NCBI GenBank assembly: GCA_045110675.1 | Contig: JBGCGJ010000009.1 | Span: forward strand, 186,001-250,000 | Source: JBALVT01 sp045110675 | Lineage (GTDB): Bacteria; Pseudomonadota; Gammaproteobacteria; Pseudomonadales; Halieaceae | Length of the DNA stretch: 64,000 bases | Direction: 5' to 3' | Shown: positions 27,532-35,887 of the stretch, one piece after another | Position numbering within the stretch: position 1 is the stretch's first letter | Layout of the letters: each line of letters opens with the position of its first letter | Translations under genes and position numbers: made by a program | The notes under the pieces: model-generated | Seen by the model: only the letters and a program-made list of their open reading frames with translations | What the model was told of the DNA's origin: nothing | Database searches by the model: none

Positions 27532-28719
27532 TCAAGCACCCGCACTCACTAGAAAGGCCTTATTATCCAAGCCGTCAAACTGCCCGGCAAGCTGCTGGCG
27601 GGTCGATTCCTCCAACGCACTCCAGCCTGAACACAGATCGCGCCAAACCGGGATTTGAAAGCTCTTCGCCACCGCGTGAAATGGGTGACCCATTAGTTCA
27701 CCACGATACAATGCCCTGCCCTGATCAAACGCCGCCTCATTGAACAGCGTCTCACCCCCGGCTACAGCATCGGCGTAGGCTGCCGCGTTCTGCTGCATAA
27801 GAGGAATAAACGTTTCCGCGATAGCGCCCAGCAACGGATTCAGGCAATCGCCAAGATAGAGCTCACCACGTCCGCTAATATGCGAGCCATCTCTGATTCC
27901 GCACAACCAGTGGTAGGTAGTGGGTGCCAGCTCCCGCATCAAATCCGCTGCCGCGCCATCGATCAAATTCATACTCAACTGACCATAGGCACTGGCATCC
28001 GCCAAGGTAAACCGATCACCCAGCAAATACGGTTGCTGCAGCAGCAACGCTTCCATAGCCGCCAGATAATTTCGCCAGGCGGTATCTAACAATTTGTGTG
28101 TAGCGGGAAACCCCTGCCTGGATGGCGGGGTAAGAGCGCGACTCACTCCAGCCTCAAACCCCTCGGGTGCAACGCTAAACAAGTAGGGGCATCGCCTTAC
28201 CTGACGCTTGGGCATACTCCAGGCGACAAGTTTTCCGATGTCAACGGGCAACAGCTTCCCCATCTCTCCACCGGTAACAATCCCCATCGTGTTCGTTTTC
28301 GCAGAGGTAACCCAACGATTGTGGTGGACCATATAAAGGCCGAACTCATCAAAGGCCTCATCGATCAGGCGACAGACAAAAGCTAGCGCTGGATCAGCCG
28401 GTACCAACGGTGATTCGTGTCTATCGGCATGTTGATCTAAATGAAGTGCGAGCCCCGAAGAATCGTAGAAGAACTGCGCACCATCCTCCGTATAAAAAGG
28501 CACCGCAGGATACTCATCCATTCCAGCTACTCGCTCGGGAAACCGCTCGACAAGCCCTAGCTTGCGCGCCTTATTCAGGTTCCGCATCATCTTCAAACCC
28601 GAGGGCCACGTCGACTGATCCGGCCAGCGCTGCCACTTGTGCTCGGCATAGTCCAAGATAGATTGCATTTTCAGCAAATACGGCGAGGCAACGACGCCCC
28701 AGAGCATAAAATCAGCCAC
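27532..28719 (-). CDS. Glutathione S-transferase-like protein
   Basis: The 395-residue protein has an N-terminal thioredoxin-like segment (GVVASPYLLKMQSIL) without an obvious active-site cysteine. Residues 85-100 include a FYDSSGLALHLDQH element that resembles the GST glutathione-binding turn, and a helical GST C-terminal domain includes LLGDRFTLADASAYGQL. It is far longer than an ordinary GST (about 210), with an extra C-terminal helical region of about 100 residues ending FLVSAGA. Catalytic activity is not assured. It is divergent from tRNA-Met. Confidence 0.75.
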   Translation of the reverse strand: MADFMLWGVVASPYLLKMQSILDYAEHKWQRWPDQSTWPSGLKMMRNLNKARKLGLVERFPERVAGMDEYPAVPFYTEDGAQFFYDSSGLALHLDQHADRHESPLVPADPALAFVCRLIDEAFDEFGLYMVHHNRWVTSAKTNTMGIVTGGEMGKLLPVDIGKLVAWSMPKRQVRRCPYLFSVAPEGFEAGVSRALTPPSRQGFPATHKLLDTAWRNYLAAMEALLLQQPYLLGDRFTLADASAYGQLSMNLIDGAAADLMRELAPTTYHWLCGIRDGSHISGRGELYLGDCLNPLLGAIAETFIPLMQQNAAAYADAVAGGETLFNEAAFDQGRALYRGELMGHPFHAVAKSFQIPVWRDLCSGWSALEESTRQQLAGQFDGLDNKAFLVSAGA

Positions 28720-28874
28720 AGAATTCCTCTTTTGTTGGCAAGCTTAGCGCCTATACACTACTTCGGAAAAAGATGAATAGTATCAACACCCTGAGCCAGC
28801 GGCGGGACTTGACTTGCCAGGGCAAAATCGCGAAAATGCGCGCCTCTTCAGGGACAGCAAGTTCCGACTGTTAT

Positions 28875-28951
28875 GGCTACGTAGCTCAGCTGGTTAGAGC
28901 ACAGCATTCATAATGCTGGGGTCGGTGGTTCAAGTCCACCCGTAGCTACCA
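28875..28951 (+). tRNA. tRNA-Met (CAT anticodon, elongator type)
   Basis: A complete cloverleaf with encoded CCA. The acceptor stem GGCTACG pairs with CGTAGCT (one G-U), anticodon loop TTCATAA lies between CAGCA and TGCTG and gives anticodon CAT, and the T-arm is GGTGG-TTCAAGT-CCACC. The first acceptor pair is G-U rather than the unpaired C-A of initiator tRNA, so it is the elongator form. A tRNA-Ile2 with lysidine-modified CAT cannot be excluded by eye. Confidence 0.92.
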
Positions 28952-28957
28952 TATAAA

Positions 28958-29752
28958 TCAATAGGTTACCAACAACCAGCCGGGTACTGGCAAGTTGAAA
29001 GTCACGAAGGAAATAAATCCGACCAACTTGCCTAAAGCAACTGCCCTACCCCATTCTTCAAACGCACTCATCCTCAGATCCCGATAGTGTTCAGCCCTGA
29101 TCAGATGTCTACCGAGATTGAACAAATTGCTGAGAGCAGCATGGGCACCCAGAAACCTCTGCGCCTGACCAACAGATTTGAACTTTCGCATTCCTCGCTC
29201 CCTGACCCTAGTCGCTTCATGCGATTGCTCTGCCCGATTATTCTCATACTGCTCAGTACTGTGGATCGCCTCAGGAATCAGTTCTCTGTGAGCAACACCA
29301 TAGCTGCGCAGCTTATCCGTCACGATCTTCCTAGGCTCTCCTCCATGGCTTCGCAATAGACGTTTGAAAAACCGCTTTGCCGCCGCTCCGTCACGCTTCG
29401 CCTGGAGATACACATCGACTACTTCGCCATCCTGATCGATTGCCCGCCACAAATAATGCTGCTTGCCGTTTATCTTCACGAATACTTCATCAATGTAGAA
29501 GGTATCGCCATAGCCGCGATGTCTGCGTTTCAGTCGGCGTGAATAAATGGCACCAAATTTTATGCAGAGCCTGCCCCATGAGCGTAGCGAGTGCTTTGGG
29601 TACTACAGGCGAATCGCTTCTCGGGATACAGTGATGTCTCGCTGGGCGAGGAGGTCTTCGATATCGCGATGGCTGAGATTGAAACGATAGCAGAGCCAGA
29701 CTGCGTAGCTGATGATGTCAGGTGGAAATCGGTGGCGTTTATAGGTATTCAT
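28958..29752 (-). pseudogene. IS6-family transposase, interrupted
   Basis: From the ATG at 29752 the frame reads MNTYKRHRFPPDIISYAVW and continues to EAIRL, then meets TAG (29603-29605). Thirteen codons of unrelated sequence (29567-29605) separate EAIRL from CIKFGAIYSRR, where relatives have a single Trp. The frame is otherwise intact: the DDE domain shows YIDEVFVKI, IVTDKLRSYG and a late RAEQSHEATR segment. Net gain is 36 bases, so the gene is one in-frame insertion with an amber codon away from being whole. The C-terminus reads through the left inverted repeat into flanking DNA. Confidence 0.85.
28982..29001 (+). repeat. IS6-element left inverted repeat
   Basis: GGGTACTGGCAAGTTGAAAG matches the opposite end at 16 of 20 positions. 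The transposase reading frame passes through this repeat and stops outside the element at 28958. Confidence 0.8.
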
Positions 29753-29775
29753 CCACCGATTCTAGCAATTTGGGG

Positions 29776-29795
29776 CAGTTAACTTGTCAGTACCC
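29776..29795 (-). repeat. IS6-element right inverted repeat
   Basis: Read on the minus strand it is GGGTACTGACAAGTTAACTG, the partner of the left repeat. It is 24 bases upstream of the transposase ATG. Confidence 0.8.
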
Positions 29796-29837
29796 TTGGT
29801 GAACTGTCATTTCATTAAAATAATTCACCTCCGGGTC

Positions 29838-30632
29838 CTATGGGAGTGCGGTGAAACCAGAAGGGATGGCGAAGGAGGCTTCGCCAGCAGGAGCCCGCTC
29901 TACGCTGAGCAGCTCTACTTCGCGAGTGGACTTTGAGTTGCTCTCAGCAATTCGGATGGCAAGCTTGCCCAACCGGGCCATAGGGGCCATGGGGTTGTTT
30001 GGTAATGCCAACTGGTATTCATCATGCTGCCCGTCCTTCACGATAGTATATATCTCCGACAGAGTACGCAGCATGGCCAGAAGTTGTTCGCCACCATCGA
30101 GCTCCTTAGGTTCGGCCAGGCAAGCCCGACCAGAGCGGTCACCCTCACTATAGTTGAACCATTGGCATTGAACGCCAGCGAACTGCCCTGCATCTCCAGT
30201 CGGACTGAAGTTAGCTGCCTCCAGTACGCCATCGTCATTGTAACCTTTGCCGATAAGCCGCTCGAGCCCTGCCCTGGTAGCCGCTTGCTTCTCCGGCGGT
30301 AGAGCCTCAATCTGCTCCAGTATTTTTGCGATCTGATCCTTTAGTTGCTGTGCAAATTCGGCTGCAGTTTCTTTACTGATGCTGGAGAAGCTCTGCTGTT
30401 GATGATCTATCATCAACAGTGTTCGATTTTTCAGGTCGTACCGGCTGAGCATTCTGTCTTCGCCGTCCTGGGTGACGACGTAGGCATCGCTGATCAATAG
30501 ACGGTGTTTTGGCGTGCCGCTTCCCCCAGTTTGTGCGAAATCGAGGATGGCCATGCTGGTGCTTGCCGCTGCCAGTTGAGGTATGGACAGAATAGCGCCG
30601 GTGAATAGCGCTCTCAAGCAGCCTTTAAACAT
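29838..30632 (-). CDS. Secreted protein of unknown function
   Basis: I do not recognise this 264-residue protein. The ATG at 30632 exposes a signal peptide (FKGCLRALFTGAILSIPQLAAAS). A longer frame from 30776 adds an implausible N-terminus. After the signal come RLLISDAYVVTQDGEDRMLSR-type beta segments (about 35-60), a Gln/Glu-rich helical stretch (about 75-115) and a region with two cysteines (QCQWFN, RACLAEP) that could form a disulfide. The overall pattern resembles DUF4412-like periplasmic proteins that register a state through beta-strands, but this is a guess. It lies in the accessory region between two IS6 relics. Confidence 0.7.
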   Translation of the reverse strand: MFKGCLRALFTGAILSIPQLAAASTSMAILDFAQTGGSGTPKHRLLISDAYVVTQDGEDRMLSRYDLKNRTLLMIDHQQQSFSSISKETAAEFAQQLKDQIAKILEQIEALPPEKQAATRAGLERLIGKGYNDDGVLEAANFSPTGDAGQFAGVQCQWFNYSEGDRSGRACLAEPKELDGGEQLLAMLRTLSEIYTIVKDGQHDEYQLALPNNPMAPMARLGKLAIRIAESNSKSTREVELLSVERAPAGEASFAIPSGFTALP

Positions 30633-30801
30633 ATCGGGTTCCAATCTTGATTGGGTGAATTCTTGATAGGCGAGCGATCGTAGCACCCTCAACAAACATT
30701 GCCAGCTGAATTCCCCAGAGGGCAACCTCAGAAGAAAAACGCCGCACCAGAACTCTGGGCAGCGTCTATTACACAACTGGCCGAAGCAGTTGCGCTAAGT
30801 G

Positions 30802-31869
30802 CTAGCGGCAGCGGCGCAGGCCGGTAGCGCGGGTAACCCTCATAATGACGAGCCCCAGCGTGAACAACCAGACAGTTAGCGGCAGCGGCATTGGAGTAGA
30901 GGTGCCGTTTAACAGATCAAATGCGCGCTGTCCGAGCTGCGCGTGGGCTGCTGTAGTGGGATGAATCTCATCCCAGAATAGAAATTCGCTTGAATTAGCG
31001 CATTCGTTTTCGGCAATCGGAATACCCAAAAGCGTGGTTACAGAACGACACTGACCCGTCGTGTTAGTAAACCCGAAAGCAGCTGGATCACCGAGCAGTT
31101 CATTGAAAGTACTGTACACGTCGAAGTATAAAATCTCGGCCATGGTTTGTTGCGCCACTAAGGTCAACATATCTTCTAGTGCCATGTTCCAGGCCAGAGT
31201 CGCGGCGCTTGCCGAAGCGCTGTTGGCGCCACCAGCAAACTCAGGTATCTGGCCTAAATCAGGCAGGTTGGGCACCAGCACTGTGTTAGCTCCGCTGCTG
31301 ATAAGATCACCCAACATACCCTGAAGATCAGCAATTGAATCGTTGATGTCTGCAAGTTGATTGGCAACCGGATCACCCACCACACCGCGCACATCATTTC
31401 CGCCTATCCACGCGATATACAAGGCTCCTGGATCTGAAACACCGCCAACGTCAGCGAGATAGTCATTACTCTGGGTTAAGATACCTGCCGAAGGTGCACC
31501 AGCAGAGTCAACAATGGCGCCACCATAGGCGTAGTTATTGCCACCACCAAGGGAATTCGATGCCGCTGGCAGGCCCAATAGCGGTGTCAAGTACTCGTGC
31601 CAAACCGGGCCATTCGAAAAACGGCCATTGCCACCGTACCCTGCAGCTACTGAAACTACTCCTCCTAAAATACCCAGAGAATCCCGCACATTGCCCGTAT
31701 CTGACAAACTGTCTCCGAAGATAAACACATCGGAGTAATTTGGCATGGCCTGGCTGGCTGCACTGCACAACCCCAATACCGAACCAAGAGCAATTGCGCG
31801 CAAGCATTTGGTGAACGACTCAACTTTCAATGTGACATCCCCGCTAGTTTTATTCCACAGGAGATGCAC
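30802..31869 (-). CDS. Secreted GDSL/SGNH esterase with PEP-CTERM-like tail
   Basis: The 355-residue protein has a signal peptide (about residues 15-42) and the SGNH blocks: FGDSLSDTGN (nucleophile Ser near 54), the block III IGGND and the block V DEIHPTTAAH. GDSL hydrolases cleave esters or lipids. The C-terminus has MPLPLTVWLFTLGL followed by an Arg-rich end, the PEP-CTERM/VPLP-type sorting tail that exosortase systems recognise. The ATG at 31869 is used; a start nearer residue 13 would shorten the N-terminus. It lies between IS6 relics. Confidence 0.88.
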   Translation of the reverse strand: MHLLWNKTSGDVTLKVESFTKCLRAIALGSVLGLCSAASQAMPNYSDVFIFGDSLSDTGNVRDSLGILGGVVSVAAGYGGNGRFSNGPVWHEYLTPLLGLPAASNSLGGGNNYAYGGAIVDSAGAPSAGILTQSNDYLADVGGVSDPGALYIAWIGGNDVRGVVGDPVANQLADINDSIADLQGMLGDLISSGANTVLVPNLPDLGQIPEFAGGANSASASAATLAWNMALEDMLTLVAQQTMAEILYFDVYSTFNELLGDPAAFGFTNTTGQCRSVTTLLGIPIAENECANSSEFLFWDEIHPTTAAHAQLGQRAFDLLNGTSTPMPLPLTVWLFTLGLVIMRVTRATGLRRCR

Positions 31870-32118
31870 TATTCATGCCAATAAAAGTTACTATTGGCAA
31901 AACAAAGCCTTACTGCGAGCCTAGTGAAATAGTGCGAAACTTTTCCCATAAAGTGTAAAAAATACTGACATATTTGTCCCGGCCAAGCGGCAGCCTACCG
32001 AAGAGTGAGTTCTCCCAAATTCAAACGCTAAAAAGTACTGACGAGTTAGTCCCCGAGCACCGAAAATTCAGTCTCTAAGCGCCACAACAACTCCCGTCAA
32101 AAACGAGCCGCCTGGGAT
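31870..32118. other. Non-coding gap (nothing recognised)
   Basis: This gap upstream of the GDSL gene and of the broken oxidoreductase contains no frame I can support. It should hold the promoter of the leftward GDSL gene. The repeated phrase ACTGA(C/G)-ATATTTGTCCC / ACTGACGAGTTAGTCCC near 31964-32053 suggests minor local duplication but is too diverged to call. Confidence 0.4.
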
Positions 32119-33083
32119 ATGAGTGCCTGGGCCGACGAGATTGGCTTCAACGCGATTTCGTTGGGTGAACACCATGCCACGGAGGACGGCTATTTGCCTT
32201 CGCCACTGCCGATGTGCGCCGCGATAGCAGCTAGAACGCAACAAGCGAATATAAGCCCCAATGTTCTGTTAGCGCCGCTGTATCAACCTGTGAAGTTGGC
32301 TGAAGATCTATCGGTGATTCAACTGATGAGCAACGGCCGCCTGCAGATTGTGGTTGGAGCGGGTTATCGCCCCTACGAATTCCAGATGTTTAGCACGCGG
32401 CGGGAAGATCGCAAGGATCGCTACTTGGAAGCGTTTGATGTGCTGCGCAAGGCCTGGAGTGGCGAAGAGTTCGAATACAAAGGGCGCAAGATTTGGATTA
32501 CTCCAGTGCCGCATTAAAAACCCGCCGCTGCTACTGGGAGGAGCGCATCCTGCGGTAGCACGCCGCGCGGCCCGTATCGCAGATGGTTTCTTTCCCCCGG
32601 GAGGAGAGAACTGGGATATTTATCGAGCCGAACGTCTAAAACTGGGCAAGTCTGACCCGAGATAAATTTCACGCACTCGGCCCCATTTACACTTACGTGA
32701 CCCATGATGTGGAGGCGGCCTGGGAGAAGATCCTTCCCCACGCCGTTCACTGTGTGGAGTCTTACACCCAGTGGCCAGTGGAGGCCTATGGCGCAGCCGC
32801 AGGGCCTTTTGCCAAGGGTGTCGATCCCAAAAAATTGCGCGAAGCCGGAGCCTACCAGATACTCAGCCCCGAGCAGGCGGCTACGTTGATCAACAGTATG
32901 AATGGAGTTAGTACTTTTATTTTAACCCCGTTGTTGGGAGGTATCGATCCAGAATTTGCGTGGAAGGGGCTGAAAATTTTTGAGCGGGAAGTATGGCCTC
33001 ATGTGCGACATCGAGCTGCAGATATGCCAATTCCCGGACTGGATCAATCGCGTCGATACCATCTGATGATGGCCCCGATGTGA
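32119..33083 (+). pseudogene. LLM-class flavin-dependent oxidoreductase, frameshifted remnant
   Basis: Three frames in turn spell one luciferase-like monooxygenase: frame 1 (32119-32517, AWADEIGFNAISLGEHHATE to GRKIWITPVPH), frame 2 (to 32665, LLLGGAHPAVARRAARIADGF to GKSDPR) and frame 3 (about 32666-33083, HALGPIYTYVTHDVEAAWEKI to the end). At least two frameshifts break it, and about 30 N-terminal residues are missing. LLM enzymes use F420 or FMN to oxidise diverse organic substrates. No function remains. Confidence 0.85.
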
Positions 33084-33241
33084 CCAACCCGGCGGCATGA
33101 AAAAATTGGCCAATTTGGGTTGTCTCCCCGGTTCGCTCTTCACATCTAGCCACAAAAACCCGACCTCGCCAAGCTTCACATCCAACCCGTTTTCCACATT
33201 CGCTTTTCGGGTAATTCCAAACGTTGCAGGCTCTTCATCTT

Positions 33242-33452
33242 TCAATATTTGGAGACATAAACTGGTACCAGGTTGAAAAGATTGGAAACAGCAGCATTGG
33301 CGTCCAGGAATCTCTGAGCCTGCCTATCTGATTTGAACCGCCTCATCCACCACTTCACCGTCTTGATCGACCGCTCGCCATAGATACTGCTGCTTACCTA
33401 TGATTTTGACGAAGACTTCATCGATGTGGAAAGGTTGACTGGCGATACCTGG
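33242..33452 (-). pseudogene. IS6-type transposase remnant with internal deletion
   Basis: The minus strand reads FHIDEVFVKIIGKQQYLWR and DQDGEVVDEA. Then, after a deletion of roughly 65 codons and a shift of frame, it reads SDRQAQRFLDANAAVSNLF ending at TGA (33242-33244). Both parts match the intact copy at 28982-29795 in motif but differ in many residues, so this came from a different IS6-type element. It abuts the nagZ-like stop at 33457 and has the same orientation as the larger copy. Confidence 0.85.
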
Positions 33453-33456
33453 GGCA

Positions 33457-34473
33457 CTAGACGATTACCCGCTCCAGCAGATAATCTAGCCGCGATTGGG
33501 CTTGCTTAGCATCAAATTCGTCGATTCGCGATCGTGCTTTGTCGGCGTTTTCTGCGCGTTCACGTGCCCGGCCCGCAAGTTCTGGAGTGGATTCAGCAAT
33601 TTGCTGCATTTCTTTGCTATCACTATTGCAGTGCAATACCACATCACAGCCAGCGGCCAGCGACTGTTCGGCGCGCTCACGTAAGCTGCCGCTCAGGGCC
33701 TGCATGGACAGATCGTCGGTCATCAAAAGGCCGCTAAAGCCAATCTCTGAGCGGATTACCTTGTCGATCATATCGGACGAAGTGGTAGCCGGATTGTCCG
33801 GATCGATATCGGCATAGACAATATGGGCCGTCATTGCCATCGGGGCACTTGCAAGCGCCTTGAAGGGAGCGAAATCGGTTCTACTGAGCTGTTCGTGCTC
33901 ATGGTCTACACGCGGCAACTCAAAATGACTATCGACCTCTGCGCGACCATGTCCGGGAATGTGCTTGATGATCGGGGCGACCCCACCGGCTGTCAGGCCC
34001 TCCATCGCCGCGCCACCGAGCTTTGCAATCATTTCCGGCGTATTCCCGAATGCACGATCGCCGATCGTGACATCGGCGCCGGAAACGCGCAAATCCAACA
34101 CCGGGGCGCAATCGACATCAACACCAACCGATCTCAGTTCTTGGGCTAGCAAGCGATGATTAATCTTTGTAGCCTCAATGCCAGCGTCCGGATCACACAG
34201 GTACAGATCGCCAAATAGCCGGGCGGGAGGGGCCTTGCGCCATGTTGGTGGTTTAAGTCGTGCTACATCGCCCCCTTCTTGGTCAATAAGGATGGGGGCA
34301 TCACGGCCGACACAATCTCGCAATGTGTTAGTTAAACGGCCGATTTGTTTAACGGTGTCAACATTGCGAGCGAACAGGATGAAGCCCCAGGGATCAGATT
34401 CACGAAAGAACGCCCGCTCGTCTGATGTCAGTTCAAGTCCCTGAAGGCCGAAGATGGCAACACGTGCACCCAT
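33457..34473 (-). CDS. nagZ: Beta-N-acetylhexosaminidase, GH3 (NagZ-like)
   Basis: NagZ removes GlcNAc from anhydro-muropeptides in cell-wall recycling. The 338-residue GH3 protein has LIDQEGGDVARL, DCAPVLDL, the NagZ hallmark KHIPGHGRAEVDSH and the nucleophile aspartate in LLMTDDLSMQAL. There is no signal peptide, so it acts in the cytoplasm. Length fits. It is the downstream member of a leftward pair with the metallophosphoesterase (1 base between stop and start) and divergent from vanZ-ampG. Most gammaproteobacteria keep NagZ elsewhere, so this may be a second copy; the window cannot show that. Confidence 0.9.
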   Translation of the reverse strand: MGARVAIFGLQGLELTSDERAFFRESDPWGFILFARNVDTVKQIGRLTNTLRDCVGRDAPILIDQEGGDVARLKPPTWRKAPPARLFGDLYLCDPDAGIEATKINHRLLAQELRSVGVDVDCAPVLDLRVSGADVTIGDRAFGNTPEMIAKLGGAAMEGLTAGGVAPIIKHIPGHGRAEVDSHFELPRVDHEHEQLSRTDFAPFKALASAPMAMTAHIVYADIDPDNPATTSSDMIDKVIRSEIGFSGLLMTDDLSMQALSGSLRERAEQSLAAGCDVVLHCNSDSKEMQQIAESTPELAGRARERAENADKARSRIDEFDAKQAQSRLDYLLERVIV

Positions 34474-34474
34474 A

Positions 34475-35776
34475 CTATCTTGCGGTAGAAAAGCGTTCGC
34501 TGAAGCCGTCGAGGTTGATCACGAAGTCGTCAGCGGCATAAAATTCGGCGTCCGTCATGTTGGGTTGTTCATGGCCTTTGTACCAATTGGCGTATTCACC
34601 GACGGCGGCTGAGAATTTCCGATAATAGCTGGAAAAAGTCTTTACTGTAATAGTCGCCGGGGTGGTTGAGAAGTCGAAGCGCATCAGGCGCAGCCAGCCA
34701 TCGCCGATACCTACCTTTTTGGTACGCCCCGCTTCAATGGCAGACTGTCCCCGGTCTTGGTAGTCAGCTAGTACCTGGTAGACCGGGTTCCCCTTTATAT
34801 TGTTGTCTGTGCGAATACTTTGCCCGCGCTGATGCCCGCAGAGCAACATAAATATTTGATCGTGCCGATACAACAGCTTTTTCCAAAGCTGTTCAGCGCT
34901 GTTATGAAATTCTGGGTCTGCCTGGGCCAGGTCGACCAGTGGATGTGGCAGGCGCTCCCCTGCGGCATTGAGGAAATCGTGGGTAGTAACAATCGTTGGC
35001 AAACCGGCGTTGGCCGCAAGTACCGATTCAACCCAGTCCAGTACCGCATTGCTCGGTTGCATTTCGAGCGCGATGTGTAAAAAATCGTAACCGCCGGCGG
35101 AAAATTTTTGCGCACTACTAGTGCCGCCTCTAAAACTCGATATGTACCAGGGTTTGTCCCTGAAAAAATCCGTGCTTTCGCCAAACACGGTGCGAAAATT
35201 ATCCAGGCCTCCGACATGGAGGACACCCATGTCCTCTACCGTAGGCGTTATTTCCGACCAATTTTTTTCGCGATTGGGCGGGTAGCCTGCGACGCTCCAT
35301 GCGGCGTCGTAGTCATGATTTCCAGGGGCGACGCCAAATGGCAAGCCGGCTTCACTGATAATCTGGTAACCCTCGATTGCCCTTGGCAGTTCGACCGATA
35401 AAACCTGCTCCGTGCGCTTTGCGCGTCGCGCCAGAATTGGGTCTTTTTCGATGCCAATACCGCGTCGCAAGTGCTCGGCATCGATGGTTTTAGTCTGGTG
35501 TTGCCAGACATCGCCAACCGATGCCACGAAAGCAATATCGCCGCCATTGGCAACGCTGTGATCGGCTACATACTGCATTTGATCCATAAACAGCGCGCTG
35601 GCATCGAGTTCGAAACCTTCTGCTGTTTGATGTCTGAAATCGATATAATTCTGGGTGTCGGGTATAATCGCCAGCGTAAACGAAGAGTTTGATGGCTTGG
35701 TATACGATCCACATCCCGCCATAGGCAGCGACGCTGCTAATAGTATCGACAGAGCTAAACGTAAGCGCTTTTTCAT
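34475..35776 (-). CDS. Lipoprotein metallophosphoesterase
   Basis: The 433-residue product starts at ATG 35776 (a TTG at 35788 is less likely) with the lipoprotein signal KKRLRLALSILLAASLPMAGC. It then shows a calcineurin-like phosphoesterase fold: IIPDTQNYIDF (block I, Asp-x-Gln instead of the common Asp-x-His), VASVGDVWQH (II), GNHDYD (III), TTHDFLN and LLCGHQRG (IV/V). The substrate is unknown; the lipoprotein anchor places it outside the inner membrane. It is divergent from the vanZ-like gene. Confidence 0.86.
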   Translation of the reverse strand: MKKRLRLALSILLAASLPMAGCGSYTKPSNSSFTLAIIPDTQNYIDFRHQTAEGFELDASALFMDQMQYVADHSVANGGDIAFVASVGDVWQHQTKTIDAEHLRRGIGIEKDPILARRAKRTEQVLSVELPRAIEGYQIISEAGLPFGVAPGNHDYDAAWSVAGYPPNREKNWSEITPTVEDMGVLHVGGLDNFRTVFGESTDFFRDKPWYISSFRGGTSSAQKFSAGGYDFLHIALEMQPSNAVLDWVESVLAANAGLPTIVTTHDFLNAAGERLPHPLVDLAQADPEFHNSAEQLWKKLLYRHDQIFMLLCGHQRGQSIRTDNNIKGNPVYQVLADYQDRGQSAIEAGRTKKVGIGDGWLRLMRFDFSTTPATITVKTFSSYYRKFSAAVGEYANWYKGHEQPNMTDAEFYAADDFVINLDGFSERFSTAR

Positions 35777-35887
35777 AAGAATTGACAATCACATCGCTGC
35801 AAAAAATTGCCTTTAAATATAAACTGAAACCCGGTAGGGGTACAGGCCGGTTCAAGATGAAAATTCTAATTGATGGAGAACTGTTTG

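Larger units (their letters stand above)
28982..29795. mobile_element. IS6-family insertion sequence (814 bases)
   Basis: The ends are imperfect inverted repeats: 28982-29001 on the plus strand and 29776-29795 read on the minus strand match at 16 of 20 positions (both begin GGGTACTG). Size and a single DDE transposase fit the IS6 family. No 8-base target duplication is present (AACCAGCC before, TTGGTGAA after), so it is old or was rearranged. It sits 30 bases after tRNA-Met. Confidence 0.85.

Noticed and set aside
28927..28981. att-like direct repeat of the tRNA-Met 3' end
   Set aside because: I looked for a second copy of the tRNA 3' segment in the accessory region and saw none, so no integrase-type island is claimed.
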